Part shown: one piece after another, positions 1 through 11,132 of the stretch | Numbering within the stretch: the first letter of the stretch is position 1 | Layout of the letters: every line of letters starts with the position of its first letter | Source of the DNA: Candidatus Methylomirabilota bacterium | GTDB taxonomy: Bacteria; Methylomirabilota; Methylomirabilia; Rokubacteriales; CSP1-6 | DNA: 64,000 nucleotides | Assembly (NCBI GenBank): GCA_035764725.1 | Contig: DASTYT010000124.1 | Location: 27,928-91,927 of the forward strand | Direction: 5' to 3' | Notes under the pieces: generated by a model | Told to the model about the DNA's origin: nothing | What the model saw: only the letters and a program-made list of their open reading frames with translations | Databases searched by the model: none | Program-made: the position numbers and the translations under genes

Positions 1-394
1 CCTCTGCCCGGGTCATTCCCATGATGGCGCCGTTGAGGAACACGTTCTCCCGACCCGTGAGATCGAAGTGGAATCCCGCGCCGACCTCGATGAGCGCACC
101 GATCTTGCCCACCGCGGAGAATCCTCCCTTCGTGGGCACCGTCACCCGCGACAAGATCTTCAGCGTCGTGCTCTTGCCCGCTCCATTCGATCCAATGAGG
201 CCCACCGATTCGCCCCGTCGGATCTGGAAGTTCACGTCTCGCAGAGCCCAGAAGAAGTCGGGCGACGTTTCTTCTGTATGACGCACGCGGCGGCGGACCC
301 GGCCGATGGCCTCGCCAAGCGATAGAAAGTGCCAGCCCCGGCGGAGCCGATAGCGCTTGGAGACCTGGTCGAATCCGAGGACGATGTCACTCAC
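1..394 (-). CDS. Polysaccharide-export ABC transporter ATP-binding protein (Wzt/TagH type), 3' part missing
   Basis: This is the nucleotide-binding subunit of a polysaccharide or O-antigen exporter, acting at the inner membrane with the permease encoded just upstream. Only the first 131 residues lie in the window; the gene runs off the left edge. Walker A (GSNGAGKST) is at about residues 68-76, after a typical Wzt-type N-terminal stretch. The segment around residues 95-115 (GAGFHFDLTGRENVFLNG) is characteristic of the polysaccharide-export subfamily. I chose a GTG start at 394: it has AGGAG upstream and lies 8 bases after the stop of the permease gene, so the two are surely co-transcribed. 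The signature motif, Walker B and any C-terminal carbohydrate-binding domain lie outside the window, so O-antigen specificity cannot be judged. Confidence 0.88.
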   Translation of the reverse strand, partial: MSDIVLGFDQVSKRYRLRRGWHFLSLGEAIGRVRRRVRHTEETSPDFFWALRDVNFQIRRGESVGLIGSNGAGKSTTLKILSRVTVPTKGGFSAVGKIGALIEVGAGFHFDLTGRENVFLNGAIMGMTRAE

Positions 395-402
395 GTCGGC
401 TC

Positions 403-1188
403 CTAGATCACGTCCGCGAACGTGCGCTCGGCGTGCTTGAATGAGGTGTAGGTCACACCGAGGAGCGCGAGGACGAAGATGAGCACCATCCCGAGCCGCG
501 CCAGGTCCGGGGTCCGACCGTAGAGGATCGCGCCCCGATAGCCATCGATGATGGTCGCCATGGGATTGAGCATGTACAGCTCCTGGAGGTTCTCCGGCAC
601 GACCGCCAGCGGGTAGGCCACCGGGGTCGCGAACATCCAGAGCTGGAGTCCCAGGGTGAGGGCGTGTCCGATGTCCCGGAAGTAGACGTGCACCGCGGAG
701 GTGAGGCAGATCAGGGCGAAGGTGAACAGGACCTGCACTCCGAGAAGGACCGGCACCCACAGCAGCGTCCATGTCACCGTCGCCTTGTAGATGACCATGA
801 GCGCGCCCAGCATGACGCAGGCGATGGCGAGGTCGAGACTCGCCGAGAGCATGACGGCGAGGAGCAGCGTCTCCCGGGGAAAGTAGATCTTGCGGACGAG
901 GTTCGAGTTGGCCGTCATCGACAGGGAGCCCTGCGAGACGGTCGTCGAGAAGTAGGACCAGAAGATCAGCGCACTGTAGGAGAAGAGGGGATATGGCGTG
1001 CCGCCTGTGGGAATGCGCGCGACCCGATCGAAAACCAGCGTGAAGATCACCATGAGCGACAGCGGCTGGAGCACCGCCCACGCCGCGCCCAGGGCGGTCT
1101 GTTTGTAGCGCGCCCGGATGTCCCGCCGGGCGAAGCTCAAGATCAAGTAGGAGTACTGCGCGAGCTCCCGCAGGGGATTCGGCGTCAT
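403..1188 (-). CDS. Polysaccharide-export ABC-2 permease (Wzm type)
   Basis: This is the membrane subunit of an ABC-2 exporter that moves a lipid-linked polysaccharide across the inner membrane. The 261 residues are the usual length for Wzm/KpsM/TagG. About six hydrophobic segments are visible, with the family features PVAYPLAVVP near residue 190 and LNPMATIIDGYR near residue 208. Its start ATG overlaps the stop of the upstream glycosyltransferase (ATGA), and the ATPase gene follows after 8 bases. It is the penultimate gene of the third block of the exopolysaccharide locus. The presence of an ABC exporter is notable because the locus also encodes Wza- and Wzc-like proteins, which usually work with Wzx/Wzy. 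Confidence 0.92.
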   Translation of the reverse strand: MTPNPLRELAQYSYLILSFARRDIRARYKQTALGAAWAVLQPLSLMVIFTLVFDRVARIPTGGTPYPLFSYSALIFWSYFSTTVSQGSLSMTANSNLVRKIYFPRETLLLAVMLSASLDLAIACVMLGALMVIYKATVTWTLLWVPVLLGVQVLFTFALICLTSAVHVYFRDIGHALTLGLQLWMFATPVAYPLAVVPENLQELYMLNPMATIIDGYRGAILYGRTPDLARLGMVLIFVLALLGVTYTSFKHAERTFADVI

Positions 1189-2189
1189 TTGGTCTCCAGG
1201 GTGAATCCCGGGTCGCCCGGTCGCCTGACGCCTCGGAAGCGGCGCGCGACCGTCGACACGAGGCGCTCAGGCAGGAGAAGGGCGGCGAGATAGGGCAGCA
1301 CACGGTGCGCCCGGCGGCTTGCGGCGAGAAGGCGAAGCTGGTACCGGAGCGCCCACGCCAAGCGGCCGCGACGGCCTAGGTAGTACGCGTCGCGTGCGAA
1401 GTCGTTGGCATCGCCGGCCATGCGCGCCTCGAGCGCGGGGCGCATCGTCGGCGGCGCGATGCGCGCGTGCTTCCGCATGACCCCAAAGGTGTCCAGCGCC
1501 CAGGCGAACTGCCGCGAATGGTACGGCCCGGAGAGGCTCCCTTCCAGCAGCCGGTACCCTACGAGGTCGCCGCGCATGAAGGCCGCCGGATAGCGCGCGG
1601 CGATGCGCAGGGCCAGTTCCACATCCGCCACCATCTTGATTCGCTCATCCCATGCCCCCACTGCCCGGTACACCGACGCGGGAATCATCATCTGCGAGGG
1701 CGTGTTGAAACAGTGCCTCCGGATGAGGGCCCGGTAGGGTTCGAGGAGTATCGCAGGCTCGGACGTCGCCGCAAGCCGCCTGCCGATATCGCCCCAGATG
1801 AGGCCGGGGATCGTCGGCATGCCCTCGCCGAACATGTGCCCGTTGGCGACGATCATGCCGGCCTCCGGGAAGCGCCTGGCGACCTCCACCTGGCGGGCGA
1901 TCTTGTCGGGATGCCACAGGTCGTCGCCATCCAGGTGGGCCACATATTCGCCGCGCGCCTCAGTGATTCCGGAGTTGCGGGCGGCGGAGGCGCCGCCGTT
2001 CGCGCGCGCGATCAGGCGGACGCGGTCACCGAAGGCCATGCAGCGCCGCCGTGTGTCATCGGTTGAGCCATCGTCGACCACGATGGTCTCCAGGTTCGGA
2101 TAGCCTTGGCCGAGCACCGTTTCTATCGCGGGGGCCACGAAAGAGGCCTGATTGTGAAAGGTCACGACGACGCTCACGAGTGGATCCAT
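1185..2189 (-). CDS. Glycosyltransferase family 2
   Basis: A cytoplasmic GT-A fold glycosyltransferase that adds a sugar from a nucleotide donor to the growing repeat unit; donor and linkage cannot be told. The N-terminus (VSVVVTFHNQ, then VVDDGSTDDT near residue 37) is the nucleotide-binding half of GT2. The metal-binding DxD-type motif is HLDGDDLW near residue 88. The C-terminal third is basic and not clearly membrane-spanning. The ATG overlaps the stop of the preceding GT2 gene by one base, and its own stop overlaps the permease start, so translation is probably coupled throughout. Confidence 0.9.
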   Translation of the reverse strand: MDPLVSVVVTFHNQASFVAPAIETVLGQGYPNLETIVVDDGSTDDTRRRCMAFGDRVRLIARANGGASAARNSGITEARGEYVAHLDGDDLWHPDKIARQVEVARRFPEAGMIVANGHMFGEGMPTIPGLIWGDIGRRLAATSEPAILLEPYRALIRRHCFNTPSQMMIPASVYRAVGAWDERIKMVADVELALRIAARYPAAFMRGDLVGYRLLEGSLSGPYHSRQFAWALDTFGVMRKHARIAPPTMRPALEARMAGDANDFARDAYYLGRRGRLAWALRYQLRLLAASRRAHRVLPYLAALLLPERLVSTVARRFRGVRRPGDPGFTLETK

Positions 2190-3157
2190 CAGCGCGCCCC
2201 GGGGACCGGATCGGCCGGATCGCGCGCCGGGCTGAGCGGCGGGACCAGGGCGCGCGGATCGAAATTGCGTGGCAAGGTCCAGAACTCATATGCGAGCCCC
2301 AGATCGTACGCGAGGCGCCGGGCGATGGCGAAATCGAGGCCCCGACCGAACCGAAGCGTTGACAAGGCGACCTTGCCCGCGCCGCGGAGCAGGGTACCGT
2401 AGAGGTAGCGGGGCACCCCCGCGACCGTCGGCACCCCCCTAGGGCGGCCGGTCATCCGGGCGTTACTCCGGCCGACCCAGAAGGTCCAGCGCAGGGAGAA
2501 TCGCCGCGACAGCCGCTCCTGGTGGACAGGGTTCTGCACCACGGCCTGAGCGACGTACCAGAGGCGCTCGCCCCCCAACCAGAGCCGGCGAACGAATTCG
2601 GTGTCCTCCGCGCGTTGCACCGCGCTCCCGGGCCCGAGATCCTCTCGGAAGAGGCCGTAGCGTTCGAAGGCTCGCCGACGGAACGCGAAGTTCACGCCGA
2701 GCGGCGGAGTCTGAAAGGGCTTGATCTCGAAGTCGGCGTCCCCGTGCTCGTAGTTCACGATACCGTGCCCGACCGGCGGGGAGTCCCCGAGGGCGGGCGC
2801 ACGTCCCGCGAAACCGATGGCCTCGGGATGCTCGGCGGCGGCGCGCTGGAATGCGCGGAGCCATTGGGGCTGGACCACGGCGTCGTCGTCCGTGAAGGCC
2901 AGGAGCTCGCCGCGCGCCGCCAGCAGGCCGAGGTTCAGCGCCCGCGACTTGCCGCGGCGCGGCTCGCAGATAGGCCGGAGGGGTAGCCTCCCTTGGTCAG
3001 CCACGCGCCCGAGCAGGGTCGGCGTGGCATCGGACGAGCCGTTATCGATCACGATCAGCTCCCAGCCTCCCTCTGGCGCTTGCACGGCCTCGAGTGAGCG
3101 CAGCTGCGCCTCGAGCTCGGGCCCGCGGTTTCGGGTGGCAATGAGAACGGAGATCAT
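2189..3157 (-). CDS. Glycosyltransferase family 2
   Basis: A GT-A fold transferase of about 322 residues. It begins MISVLIATRNRG, with VIDNGSSDATPTLL in the nucleotide-binding region, a DDD motif (AFTDDDAVVQP) near residue 93 and an acidic ED (QRAEDTEFVRR) near residue 188 that fits the catalytic base of GT2. I chose the ATG at 3157 over a longer open frame beginning at 3220: 3157 forms an ATGA overlap with the previous stop and aligns with the family start. It is the second of three consecutive GT2 genes, consistent with a repeat unit of several sugars. Confidence 0.88.
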   Translation of the reverse strand: MISVLIATRNRGPELEAQLRSLEAVQAPEGGWELIVIDNGSSDATPTLLGRVADQGRLPLRPICEPRRGKSRALNLGLLAARGELLAFTDDDAVVQPQWLRAFQRAAAEHPEAIGFAGRAPALGDSPPVGHGIVNYEHGDADFEIKPFQTPPLGVNFAFRRRAFERYGLFREDLGPGSAVQRAEDTEFVRRLWLGGERLWYVAQAVVQNPVHQERLSRRFSLRWTFWVGRSNARMTGRPRGVPTVAGVPRYLYGTLLRGAGKVALSTLRFGRGLDFAIARRLAYDLGLAYEFWTLPRNFDPRALVPPLSPARDPADPVPGAR

Positions 3158-4079
3158 CGGCCCGCGCTCCGCTTCGGGTAGCGCCGCCGGTACCACCCCA
3201 TGAACAGCCCCAGCTCCCAAAAGAAGTCGATCTGGCGCCGCAGCGAGCGCGGCGCCATTGCGAACTGGAGACCGTGGTGCGCGAGCCGCGGATACATCCA
3301 GCGCGGCAGGCCGAACAGCCGCCGGCCCGTCGGCTCGGGGAGGAACGCCACTCGGCCCTGCGCGTATCCGTAGATCCAGCGCCAGAAGTACGACTGGCGC
3401 ATGCGCTCGCGGGGCACGTAGTGACGCACGAAGATGGCGGGGTCATAGAAGACGACGCCGCCGGCCTCCAGGACACGCCGGATGAAGTCACTCTCGTCGC
3501 CGCTGAACAATCGCTCGGAGGTTCGCCCCACGTCCACGCTGAACGCGCCGACCCGATCCACCGTCGAGCGACGGAAGATCATGTTCCCGCCCCAGATCTT
3601 GGGACGGTCCCTGAACGGCAGGCTCAGCCGCTTCGATGTCTCTACCGCCATCAAGCCGAGGTAGTCGTAGAACTCGTGGTTGTCGAGGAGCCATGGCGGT
3701 GGCGGCACCTCCCAGCGGGGAAGGATGCGTCCCCCCACCATATCGGCCTTCTCGCGGTCAAGCGTGACCAGGGCCGTGGCCAACCACCCCTCGTCGGGCT
3801 CGATATCGTCGTCGATGCACGCGAACACCTCGCCCTTGGCCGCGCCGAGCGCCGCGTTGCGCGCGTAGTTCGCGCCCGGCCGGGTCTCGAGGACCTGGCG
3901 TACGCCTCGCGGGGCGGTCTGGGCGTGCCGGCGCACCACCTCGGGCGTGTCGTCGGTGCAGTTGTTGTTGGCGACGACGATCTCCCATTCCAGCCCGGAC
4001 GGAAGGCGTTGCCGACCCAGCGCGGTCAGCGCGCGATCAAGAAGCCCGGCCCGCTGATGGGTGGGGATGAGAACGCTGA

Positions 4080-4083
<4 letters not shown>
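3154..4083 (-). CDS. Glycosyltransferase family 2
   Basis: This 309-residue GT-A glycosyltransferase begins MISVLIPTHQRAG, has VVANNNCTDDTPEV in the donor-binding half, CIDDDIEPDEGW (the DxD region) near residue 90 and SGDESDFIRR (likely catalytic Asp/Glu region) near residue 195. It resembles transferases in exopolysaccharide operons. Substrate is not predictable. The start overlaps the glmS stop (ATGA) and the end overlaps the next GT2 start, so it sits in an unbroken coupled series from about 12365 to the left edge. Confidence 0.9.
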
Positions 4084-5918
<1,835 letters not shown>

Positions 5919-5939
5919 GGGTTGGGGGGTCTCCGTGCC

Positions 5940-6953
5940 CTAGTCGCGTTGCGCCAATCGGTACCACGCGAGCTTGAGGGCGAACGTGGGCAGGTGGTGC
6001 TCCCACGGTCCGCCGCGGCGCAGCTCCCAGGGATTGGTCTTCGGGGTATTGAGGCCGAAGCGGGTCGTCACCGCGCAGGTGAACCCAGCCTCACGCACGA
6101 GTCGCTTGACCGTCTCGGTATAATCCTCGGCGCCTCCGTTGGGATACGCGAAGGCGCGAGGGGCGGTGCCGCAAGCGGACTCGATCATGGTCCGGGCGCC
6201 GAGGATCTCTGTCCACGCGCGCTGGGGGCTCACCCGCGACAGGATCGGGTGGTTGACGGTATGCGCTCCGACGGTGAAGCCGAGGCCGCGAAGCGCGTGC
6301 ACGTCGTCCCAGGACAGCATCAGATTCTTGAACGAACGCTGGTCGGTGACACCGAGCGCCACGAGGAGGGCTTCCAGCTGCCGGTGCCGCTCCTCGTCGG
6401 GCACGCGCTTGAGATGCTCCAGCGCGCGGCCCATGGCGCAGAGGCGGGCCGGCACGTCCGCGAGGTCGAAATATTCGCCCCAAGGAGTGCCCACCGACGT
6501 CGCCACGCTCCTCTTGAGCCCATGGGCGAGTCGGTCAAACCACGGCACCTCGGCGGTTCCGACGAAGCCCGTGGCCAGAAAGATTGTGGCGGGCAGCCCG
6601 AGCCGCGACAAAATCGGTGCGGCGTGGGTGAGATTGTCGCGGTAGCCGTCGTCGAACGTGATGGCGAGCGCGTTGCGCGGCAGGCCGCCCCGCTCCAACC
6701 GCTCCACCAGCTCCTCGACGGGCAGCACGCGATAGTTGCGCGCGACGTGACGCATCTGGCGCTCGAACACCGCCGTGGGCAGCGCCCTGAAAAACGGGTC
6801 CGCGTCGTCGTTGACCCGGTGATAGCTGAGAATCGGGAACGCCGGCGTCCGGCGCACATGGCCCACGGCACGGGTGAGCGGCGCGAGCGCGCCCGAGTGG
6901 TGCAGGCCCGCCGCGGCCAGGCGCACGAGCGAGAGCCTGCGGGAAGGGGTCAT
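5940..6953 (-). CDS. Polysaccharide deacetylase (NodB domain, CE4)
   Basis: A CE4-type deacetylase of about 337 residues that probably removes N- or O-acetyl groups from the polysaccharide or a precursor. The NodB core is visible: SYHRVND near residue 50 and ITFDDGYRDN near residue 95 (metal-binding Asp pair), with a His-rich turn (GAHTVNHPILS) near residue 240. A longer open frame begins at 7106. I chose ATG 6953 because it overlaps the upstream stop (ATGA) and leaves a sensible N-terminus. There is no clear signal peptide, so periplasmic action would need an internal membrane anchor; the start leaves this open. The product is one of two deacetylases in the locus; the other is at 14598. Confidence 0.87.
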   Translation of the reverse strand: MTPSRRLSLVRLAAAGLHHSGALAPLTRAVGHVRRTPAFPILSYHRVNDDADPFFRALPTAVFERQMRHVARNYRVLPVEELVERLERGGLPRNALAITFDDGYRDNLTHAAPILSRLGLPATIFLATGFVGTAEVPWFDRLAHGLKRSVATSVGTPWGEYFDLADVPARLCAMGRALEHLKRVPDEERHRQLEALLVALGVTDQRSFKNLMLSWDDVHALRGLGFTVGAHTVNHPILSRVSPQRAWTEILGARTMIESACGTAPRAFAYPNGGAEDYTETVKRLVREAGFTCAVTTRFGLNTPKTNPWELRRGGPWEHHLPTFALKLAWYRLAQRD

Positions 6954-8797
6954 AGCGCGCGCCCCTCGAGATGGTGGCGATGCCAGAGGTGCAGCATCAA
7001 CACCGTCCAGACCTGATCGCCGTAGTACGGCGTCACATCGGCCTCGTGCAGCGCGAAAAGTCGTTCGATCGCTCCGGGCCGGAAGTAGCCGAGTCCGCGC
7101 GCCCACGGCGAGAGCAGGCTCTCGCGGGCCAGGTCACGAAAGCCTCCGTGCGACTTCAGCCAATCGCTTGTGGGGATGCCGAAGCCGTGCTTCCGCTTCC
7201 CCAGGATCTCCGCGGGCAGCAAGGAGCGGAAGGCCCGTTTGAACAGGTAACGCTTCTCCAGGCCTCGCACCTTGAAGTCGGCCGGAAGGGTGGCCGTGAA
7301 CTCGACCAGCGGCCGGTCGAGGAACGGGAACCGGACGTCGATCCCGGCCCGCTCGGCGGTGCGCGTCACCTTGACGAGGTCGTTGTCGCCTAGGGTCACC
7401 TTGATGTCCATGTACATGATGCGGTTCAGCTCACTGGATGCCTGGGCCCCGTCGAAGTGCCCCTCGACGATGCGCCACGGACCCTCGGGATTCACCGCAG
7501 CGACGAGGTCCGGCGCGAGGAACTCCCGGCCTTCCTGCGCCATGAAGAAGGAGTAAGAGTAGAGCCGGCGGGGGGTGGAGAGACTGGCGCGGCGAACGTA
7601 CCGGCGAGCCTTCCCAAAGACCCCGGCATCGGGCAGCGCGCGCAGGAGCGGCTCGATCAGACCTCGGCGGGCGAACGCGGGGAACCGCTGATAGCGGGAG
7701 AACACGCGATCGCTGGCATACCGCTCGTTGCCTCCGAAAATCTCGTCGCCACCGTCGCCTGCCAGCAGCCGGCGCACGCCATGATCGCTGGCAAGGCGGG
7801 CGCAGAGGTAGGTGCCGAGGGCGGAGTTGTTGCCGAACGGCTCATCGTAGGCGTCGACGATCGCGCCCATCGAGGCCAGTGCCTCGTCCGCGGTCACGAT
7901 GTGCTTCTCGTGGCCGGCGTTGAAGTGCCGGGCCGCGACGTCCGCGTAATGAAGCTCGTCGAACCGTTCCTCCTGGAAGCCGATGGAAAACGCCGGCACC
8001 CGCTCGCCGGTGAGCTTCGCCATATAGCCGAGCACGGTGCTGCTGTCGGTGCCCCCGGACAGGAAGGCGCCCGTTTCCTTGGCGGGTCCACCCTCGAGCG
8101 CGGCGCCCACCGCCTCTTCGACGTGGCGGGCCGTCGCCGCCATCGCCTCGCGGAGCCCGATTCGCTGCTCGGGGTACGCGAGATCCCAGTACGGCTCGAC
8201 CGCGACGGCGCCCGCGCGAACCGTCAAGACATGACCGGGCGGCAAGCGGCGCACGCCCTTCCAGATCGACGCCGGCGCGGCGACCACGCGGACGTTCAGG
8301 TAGTCATAGACCACCTGCGGATCCGCCTCCGCGGCCACTCCGGGCATCGCGAGGAGCGCGCTCGGACGCGAGGCGAAGGCCAGCCCGTCGGGCGTCGACG
8401 CGTAGTAGAGCTGTTTGATGCCGAAGTGATCCACGCCGAGCCAGAGCGTGTCCTGGCGGGGATCCCAGAGTGCAGCCGCAAAGGCTCCGCGGAGGTGACG
8501 GAGCAGCCTCTGCCAGCCTTCCAGCTCGTAGAGGCGCCCCAGCACCTCGCATCCCGGCGTCAGGCCGGTGAGCGCCCGCAGCTCGTCTAGGTTGACGAGA
8601 TCCAGGTCGGCGGCGGCGATGGCGGTCTGATAGCGCTTTGGCGCCTTGCCGCCTGCGCCCGCAACGAAGCCGACGCTCCCCGACGTGAGCATGAGGGGAG
8701 CGGCCGTAACGCCGCCCCGCGTGGCGATCGCTTGGAGCAACGCGCCGGTCACGGGCTGGCCGTGATCGCGATGGATGACGCCGCCGAGGAAGCTCAT
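6950..8797 (-). CDS. Asparagine-synthase-like amidotransferase lacking the glutaminase Cys2
   Basis: This 615-residue protein has the two-domain layout of asparagine synthase B: an N-terminal Ntn/GATase II-like half and a C-terminal ATP-pyrophosphatase half with the P-loop SGGTDSS (about residue 270) and AGDGGDEIFGG (about residue 360). Related proteins are common in PEP-CTERM/XrtA exopolysaccharide clusters, where they are thought to amidate a sugar acid or similar group. Here the mature N-terminus is MSFLGGVIHRDHG, with no Cys at position 2, so glutamine hydrolysis by the normal route is not possible. The start at 8797 (ATGA overlap with the acetyltransferase gene) is well supported; a longer frame to 9148 overlaps that gene and encodes unlike sequence. 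The protein may use ammonia, or be an adenylating ligase. Confidence 0.88.
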   Translation of the reverse strand: MSFLGGVIHRDHGQPVTGALLQAIATRGGVTAAPLMLTSGSVGFVAGAGGKAPKRYQTAIAAADLDLVNLDELRALTGLTPGCEVLGRLYELEGWQRLLRHLRGAFAAALWDPRQDTLWLGVDHFGIKQLYYASTPDGLAFASRPSALLAMPGVAAEADPQVVYDYLNVRVVAAPASIWKGVRRLPPGHVLTVRAGAVAVEPYWDLAYPEQRIGLREAMAATARHVEEAVGAALEGGPAKETGAFLSGGTDSSTVLGYMAKLTGERVPAFSIGFQEERFDELHYADVAARHFNAGHEKHIVTADEALASMGAIVDAYDEPFGNNSALGTYLCARLASDHGVRRLLAGDGGDEIFGGNERYASDRVFSRYQRFPAFARRGLIEPLLRALPDAGVFGKARRYVRRASLSTPRRLYSYSFFMAQEGREFLAPDLVAAVNPEGPWRIVEGHFDGAQASSELNRIMYMDIKVTLGDNDLVKVTRTAERAGIDVRFPFLDRPLVEFTATLPADFKVRGLEKRYLFKRAFRSLLPAEILGKRKHGFGIPTSDWLKSHGGFRDLARESLLSPWARGLGYFRPGAIERLFALHEADVTPYYGDQVWTVLMLHLWHRHHLEGRAL

Positions 8798-9894
8798 GCG
8801 AAGCGGTCCCGGGCCCGGCGAACGGCGGGGCGAACACGGGTATCGAGAATGTGGAGCAACCGGCCGTAGGCGGTGGGTCGGTACATCATGAAGTGCGCGC
8901 CCTCGTGAGTCCCGGTAGCCCAGCGCATCTTGTACTCGTTGAGCCCGGGTCCCATGTCGTACTCGTGCACGCCGCCGCGTTCGAAGAGCGCCCGCGCGAT
9001 GGCGAAGTTGAGCGCGCTTCCCGGCGACGCGTCGCGAAGCGCGGGATCGAAGTCGGCCCGGAGCGCGTTGACCCGGCCGGCATGGCGCAGCTGATACTCC
9101 ATGGCCACGAGACGGCCGTCGAGCCGCAGTGTCCACAGGGCGAGCCAACCGCGCGCGGACGCTCGGCGCGTGAGGGCCACGAAGAAGCCGTGCATGTTCG
9201 GCATGGTCGCGATGGCCACGCCGCGTTCGCCCTTCCAGCTGCGGCGGCTCAACTCCAGCATCTCACCGAAGAGCGGGCCGTCGGCGTCGACCGTCACGTG
9301 CTCCTCGATGCGCACTTCGCCCGCGCGCTCCAGCCGGTTCTGGATGTTGCGGCATGTCTTCTTGAACCGCTGGCTCGTGCCCTTCCAGAATGCCTCCCAG
9401 TCGCCTGCGATGGCCACGTACGGCGACAGCGAGCGCTCCGCGCGCCGCCACGGGAAGTGACCCGGGAGCGCGGACTCCAGCTCCTTGACGATCGGCGACG
9501 CGGCGGGCAGCTTCTGCAGGCTCGTCACGTCCCAGTCCCGCCGGGCCGCGAGGTACTCGATGAGGGCGGCGGCGACCGGCCGGGCCGGCCCGTCGAGCAG
9601 CACGTCGATGTAGGGCGTGTCCGGGCACTCGAGGAGGGCCAGTCGCCGCACCGGGATGCCGCGCTGCCGCTCCTTCCACCGCATCAACGGCACCGCCGCC
9701 ATAAGCTGGCCACCATTCTCCACCAGCAGCACCTCGGGCCGGCGGGCCGGGCCCACCGCGGGCCAGCAGCAGGCGAACCAGTCGTGGCTGAGGAACGGCG
9801 ACGTCTGGCCGGTGCGCTCCGCGAGATCGGCCCACGCGCCTGCGAGCGATTGGAACTCCGCCTCAGTCTCCACTCGCCGGATCCGCAGACTCAC
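8794..9894 (-). CDS. GNAT-type acyltransferase of the CelD/BcsL (Acetyltransf_6) family
   Basis: This 366-residue protein has the double GNAT layout typical of the CelD/FemAB-like group in exopolysaccharide operons. Features seen: SPFLSHDWFACCW near residue 32, SQRFKKTCRNIQNRLE near residue 178 (linker common to this family), and a C-terminal half ending in YDMGPGLNEYKMRW near residue 310. It probably transfers an acyl or aminoacyl group to a polysaccharide subunit in the cytoplasm; the donor is unknown. Start and stop both overlap the neighbouring genes by ATGA. Confidence 0.82.
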   Translation of the reverse strand: MSLRIRRVETEAEFQSLAGAWADLAERTGQTSPFLSHDWFACCWPAVGPARRPEVLLVENGGQLMAAVPLMRWKERQRGIPVRRLALLECPDTPYIDVLLDGPARPVAAALIEYLAARRDWDVTSLQKLPAASPIVKELESALPGHFPWRRAERSLSPYVAIAGDWEAFWKGTSQRFKKTCRNIQNRLERAGEVRIEEHVTVDADGPLFGEMLELSRRSWKGERGVAIATMPNMHGFFVALTRRASARGWLALWTLRLDGRLVAMEYQLRHAGRVNALRADFDPALRDASPGSALNFAIARALFERGGVHEYDMGPGLNEYKMRWATGTHEGAHFMMYRPTAYGRLLHILDTRVRPAVRRARDRFA

Positions 9895-11129
9895 GGCTGG
9901 GGCGCCTCAATGCCCGAGGCGCCGCCCGCTGCGGAGCACGCGGGCGACCCGGTGGCTCGATGGCCGGCAGCGTCGACCACGAGCGCCTCGACCCGCTCGA
10001 GCAGCGCGGGCCACGCGTGCTTGCGCTCGACGAAGTCGCGCGCACGCTCGGCCAGGCGACCGCGGCCCTCTCGATCTGCGAGAAGCCCGACCACGACGGC
10101 GGCGAAGCGTACCGGGTCGTCCTCCACGAGCAAATGCTCGTGCGGCCGGGCCTCGAGCCCCCGCGCAGCGGCGCTGGTCGCCACCACCGGCACCCCCTGC
10201 GCCATCGACTGGAGCACCTTGTTCTGGATCCCGCGCGCGATCCGCAGCGGCGCCACGCACACCGCGGACTGGCGATAGAACGGGCGGACATCAGGCACCG
10301 CGCCAGTGACGGTCACGCCGGGAAGCTCGGCGAGGCGACGGACGCCCGGGGACGGGTTGAGGCCCACGATGAGAAAGCGAGCGTCGGAGATGGCGCGGCG
10401 CACCGTCGGGAAGATGTCACGGCAGAAGTGCTCAACCGCGTCCACGTTCGGCAGATAGTCCATCGCCCCGGTGAAGATGACGGTCGGGCTATCCGCGGGC
10501 GCCGCGTAGCCGTCGAGGTCCACCCCGTTGGGAATAACCGCCGTGCGGGCCCAGGGCGCGAAGCTCCGCAAGAGGGCTTCCTCGGCGGCGGTGGCGAGAA
10601 TGCAGCGGTGCCCCCACCGCACCGCCTCCCCCTCGAAAGCCTGCAGCCGCCGACCTTCCAACCGGTACGCCCACGAGCGCGGGGCGCGCTGGGCCGTCGC
10701 GTACTGCGTCCACTTATCCGAGTCCACGTCCACGAAGTCCATGATCACGGGGAGGCCGGCGCCACGCACGTACTCCACCATGGGCGAGGACGACACGTAG
10801 ATCGCGTCGTAGCCGGCGCCGCCCAGCCGGCGCCGCACGCGGTGCGCCAGACGGCGGGAGTGGAAATACGCGATGCTGAGCGAGCGGCCGAACGCCAGCG
10901 CCGCGGCCCCACGCGCCAGCGCCGCGGGCTTCCAGAGCCCGCCCCACTCGAGATCCGCGACCGACTCGCGCAGGGCCTCTAGCCCCGACCGATCGCCCGC
11001 GTCGTCGATGACGAACCCGAGCGTCAGCTCGTGGCGCGTGGCGAGATGTCGAGCGACCCGATAGGCCCGCACCTTGTCCCCTGTGTGGGGGGGATAGGGG
11101 ATGCGGTGCGCGAGCATGAGAATGCGCAT
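9891..11129 (-). CDS. Glycosyltransferase family 4, PEP-CTERM/XrtA-associated type (TIGR03087-like)
   Basis: A GT-B retaining glycosyltransferase of 412 residues. The N-terminus MLAHRIPYPPHTGDKVRAY is distinctive of the TIGR03087-like family, which accompanies XrtA exopolysaccharide clusters. The GT4 C-terminal domain is seen in VIFTGAMDYLPNVDAVEHF (about residue 215) and in APLRIARGIQNKVLQSMAQG (about 290), containing the E/Q-containing donor-binding helix. Its family membership is one of the best arguments that this locus is of XrtA type. It lies 3 bases downstream of a second, related GT4 gene, probably from an old duplication. Confidence 0.9.
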   Translation of the reverse strand: MRILMLAHRIPYPPHTGDKVRAYRVARHLATRHELTLGFVIDDAGDRSGLEALRESVADLEWGGLWKPAALARGAAALAFGRSLSIAYFHSRRLAHRVRRRLGGAGYDAIYVSSSPMVEYVRGAGLPVIMDFVDVDSDKWTQYATAQRAPRSWAYRLEGRRLQAFEGEAVRWGHRCILATAAEEALLRSFAPWARTAVIPNGVDLDGYAAPADSPTVIFTGAMDYLPNVDAVEHFCRDIFPTVRRAISDARFLIVGLNPSPGVRRLAELPGVTVTGAVPDVRPFYRQSAVCVAPLRIARGIQNKVLQSMAQGVPVVATSAAARGLEARPHEHLLVEDDPVRFAAVVVGLLADREGRGRLAERARDFVERKHAWPALLERVEALVVDAAGHRATGSPACSAAGGASGIEAPQP

Positions 11130-11132
11130 GGG

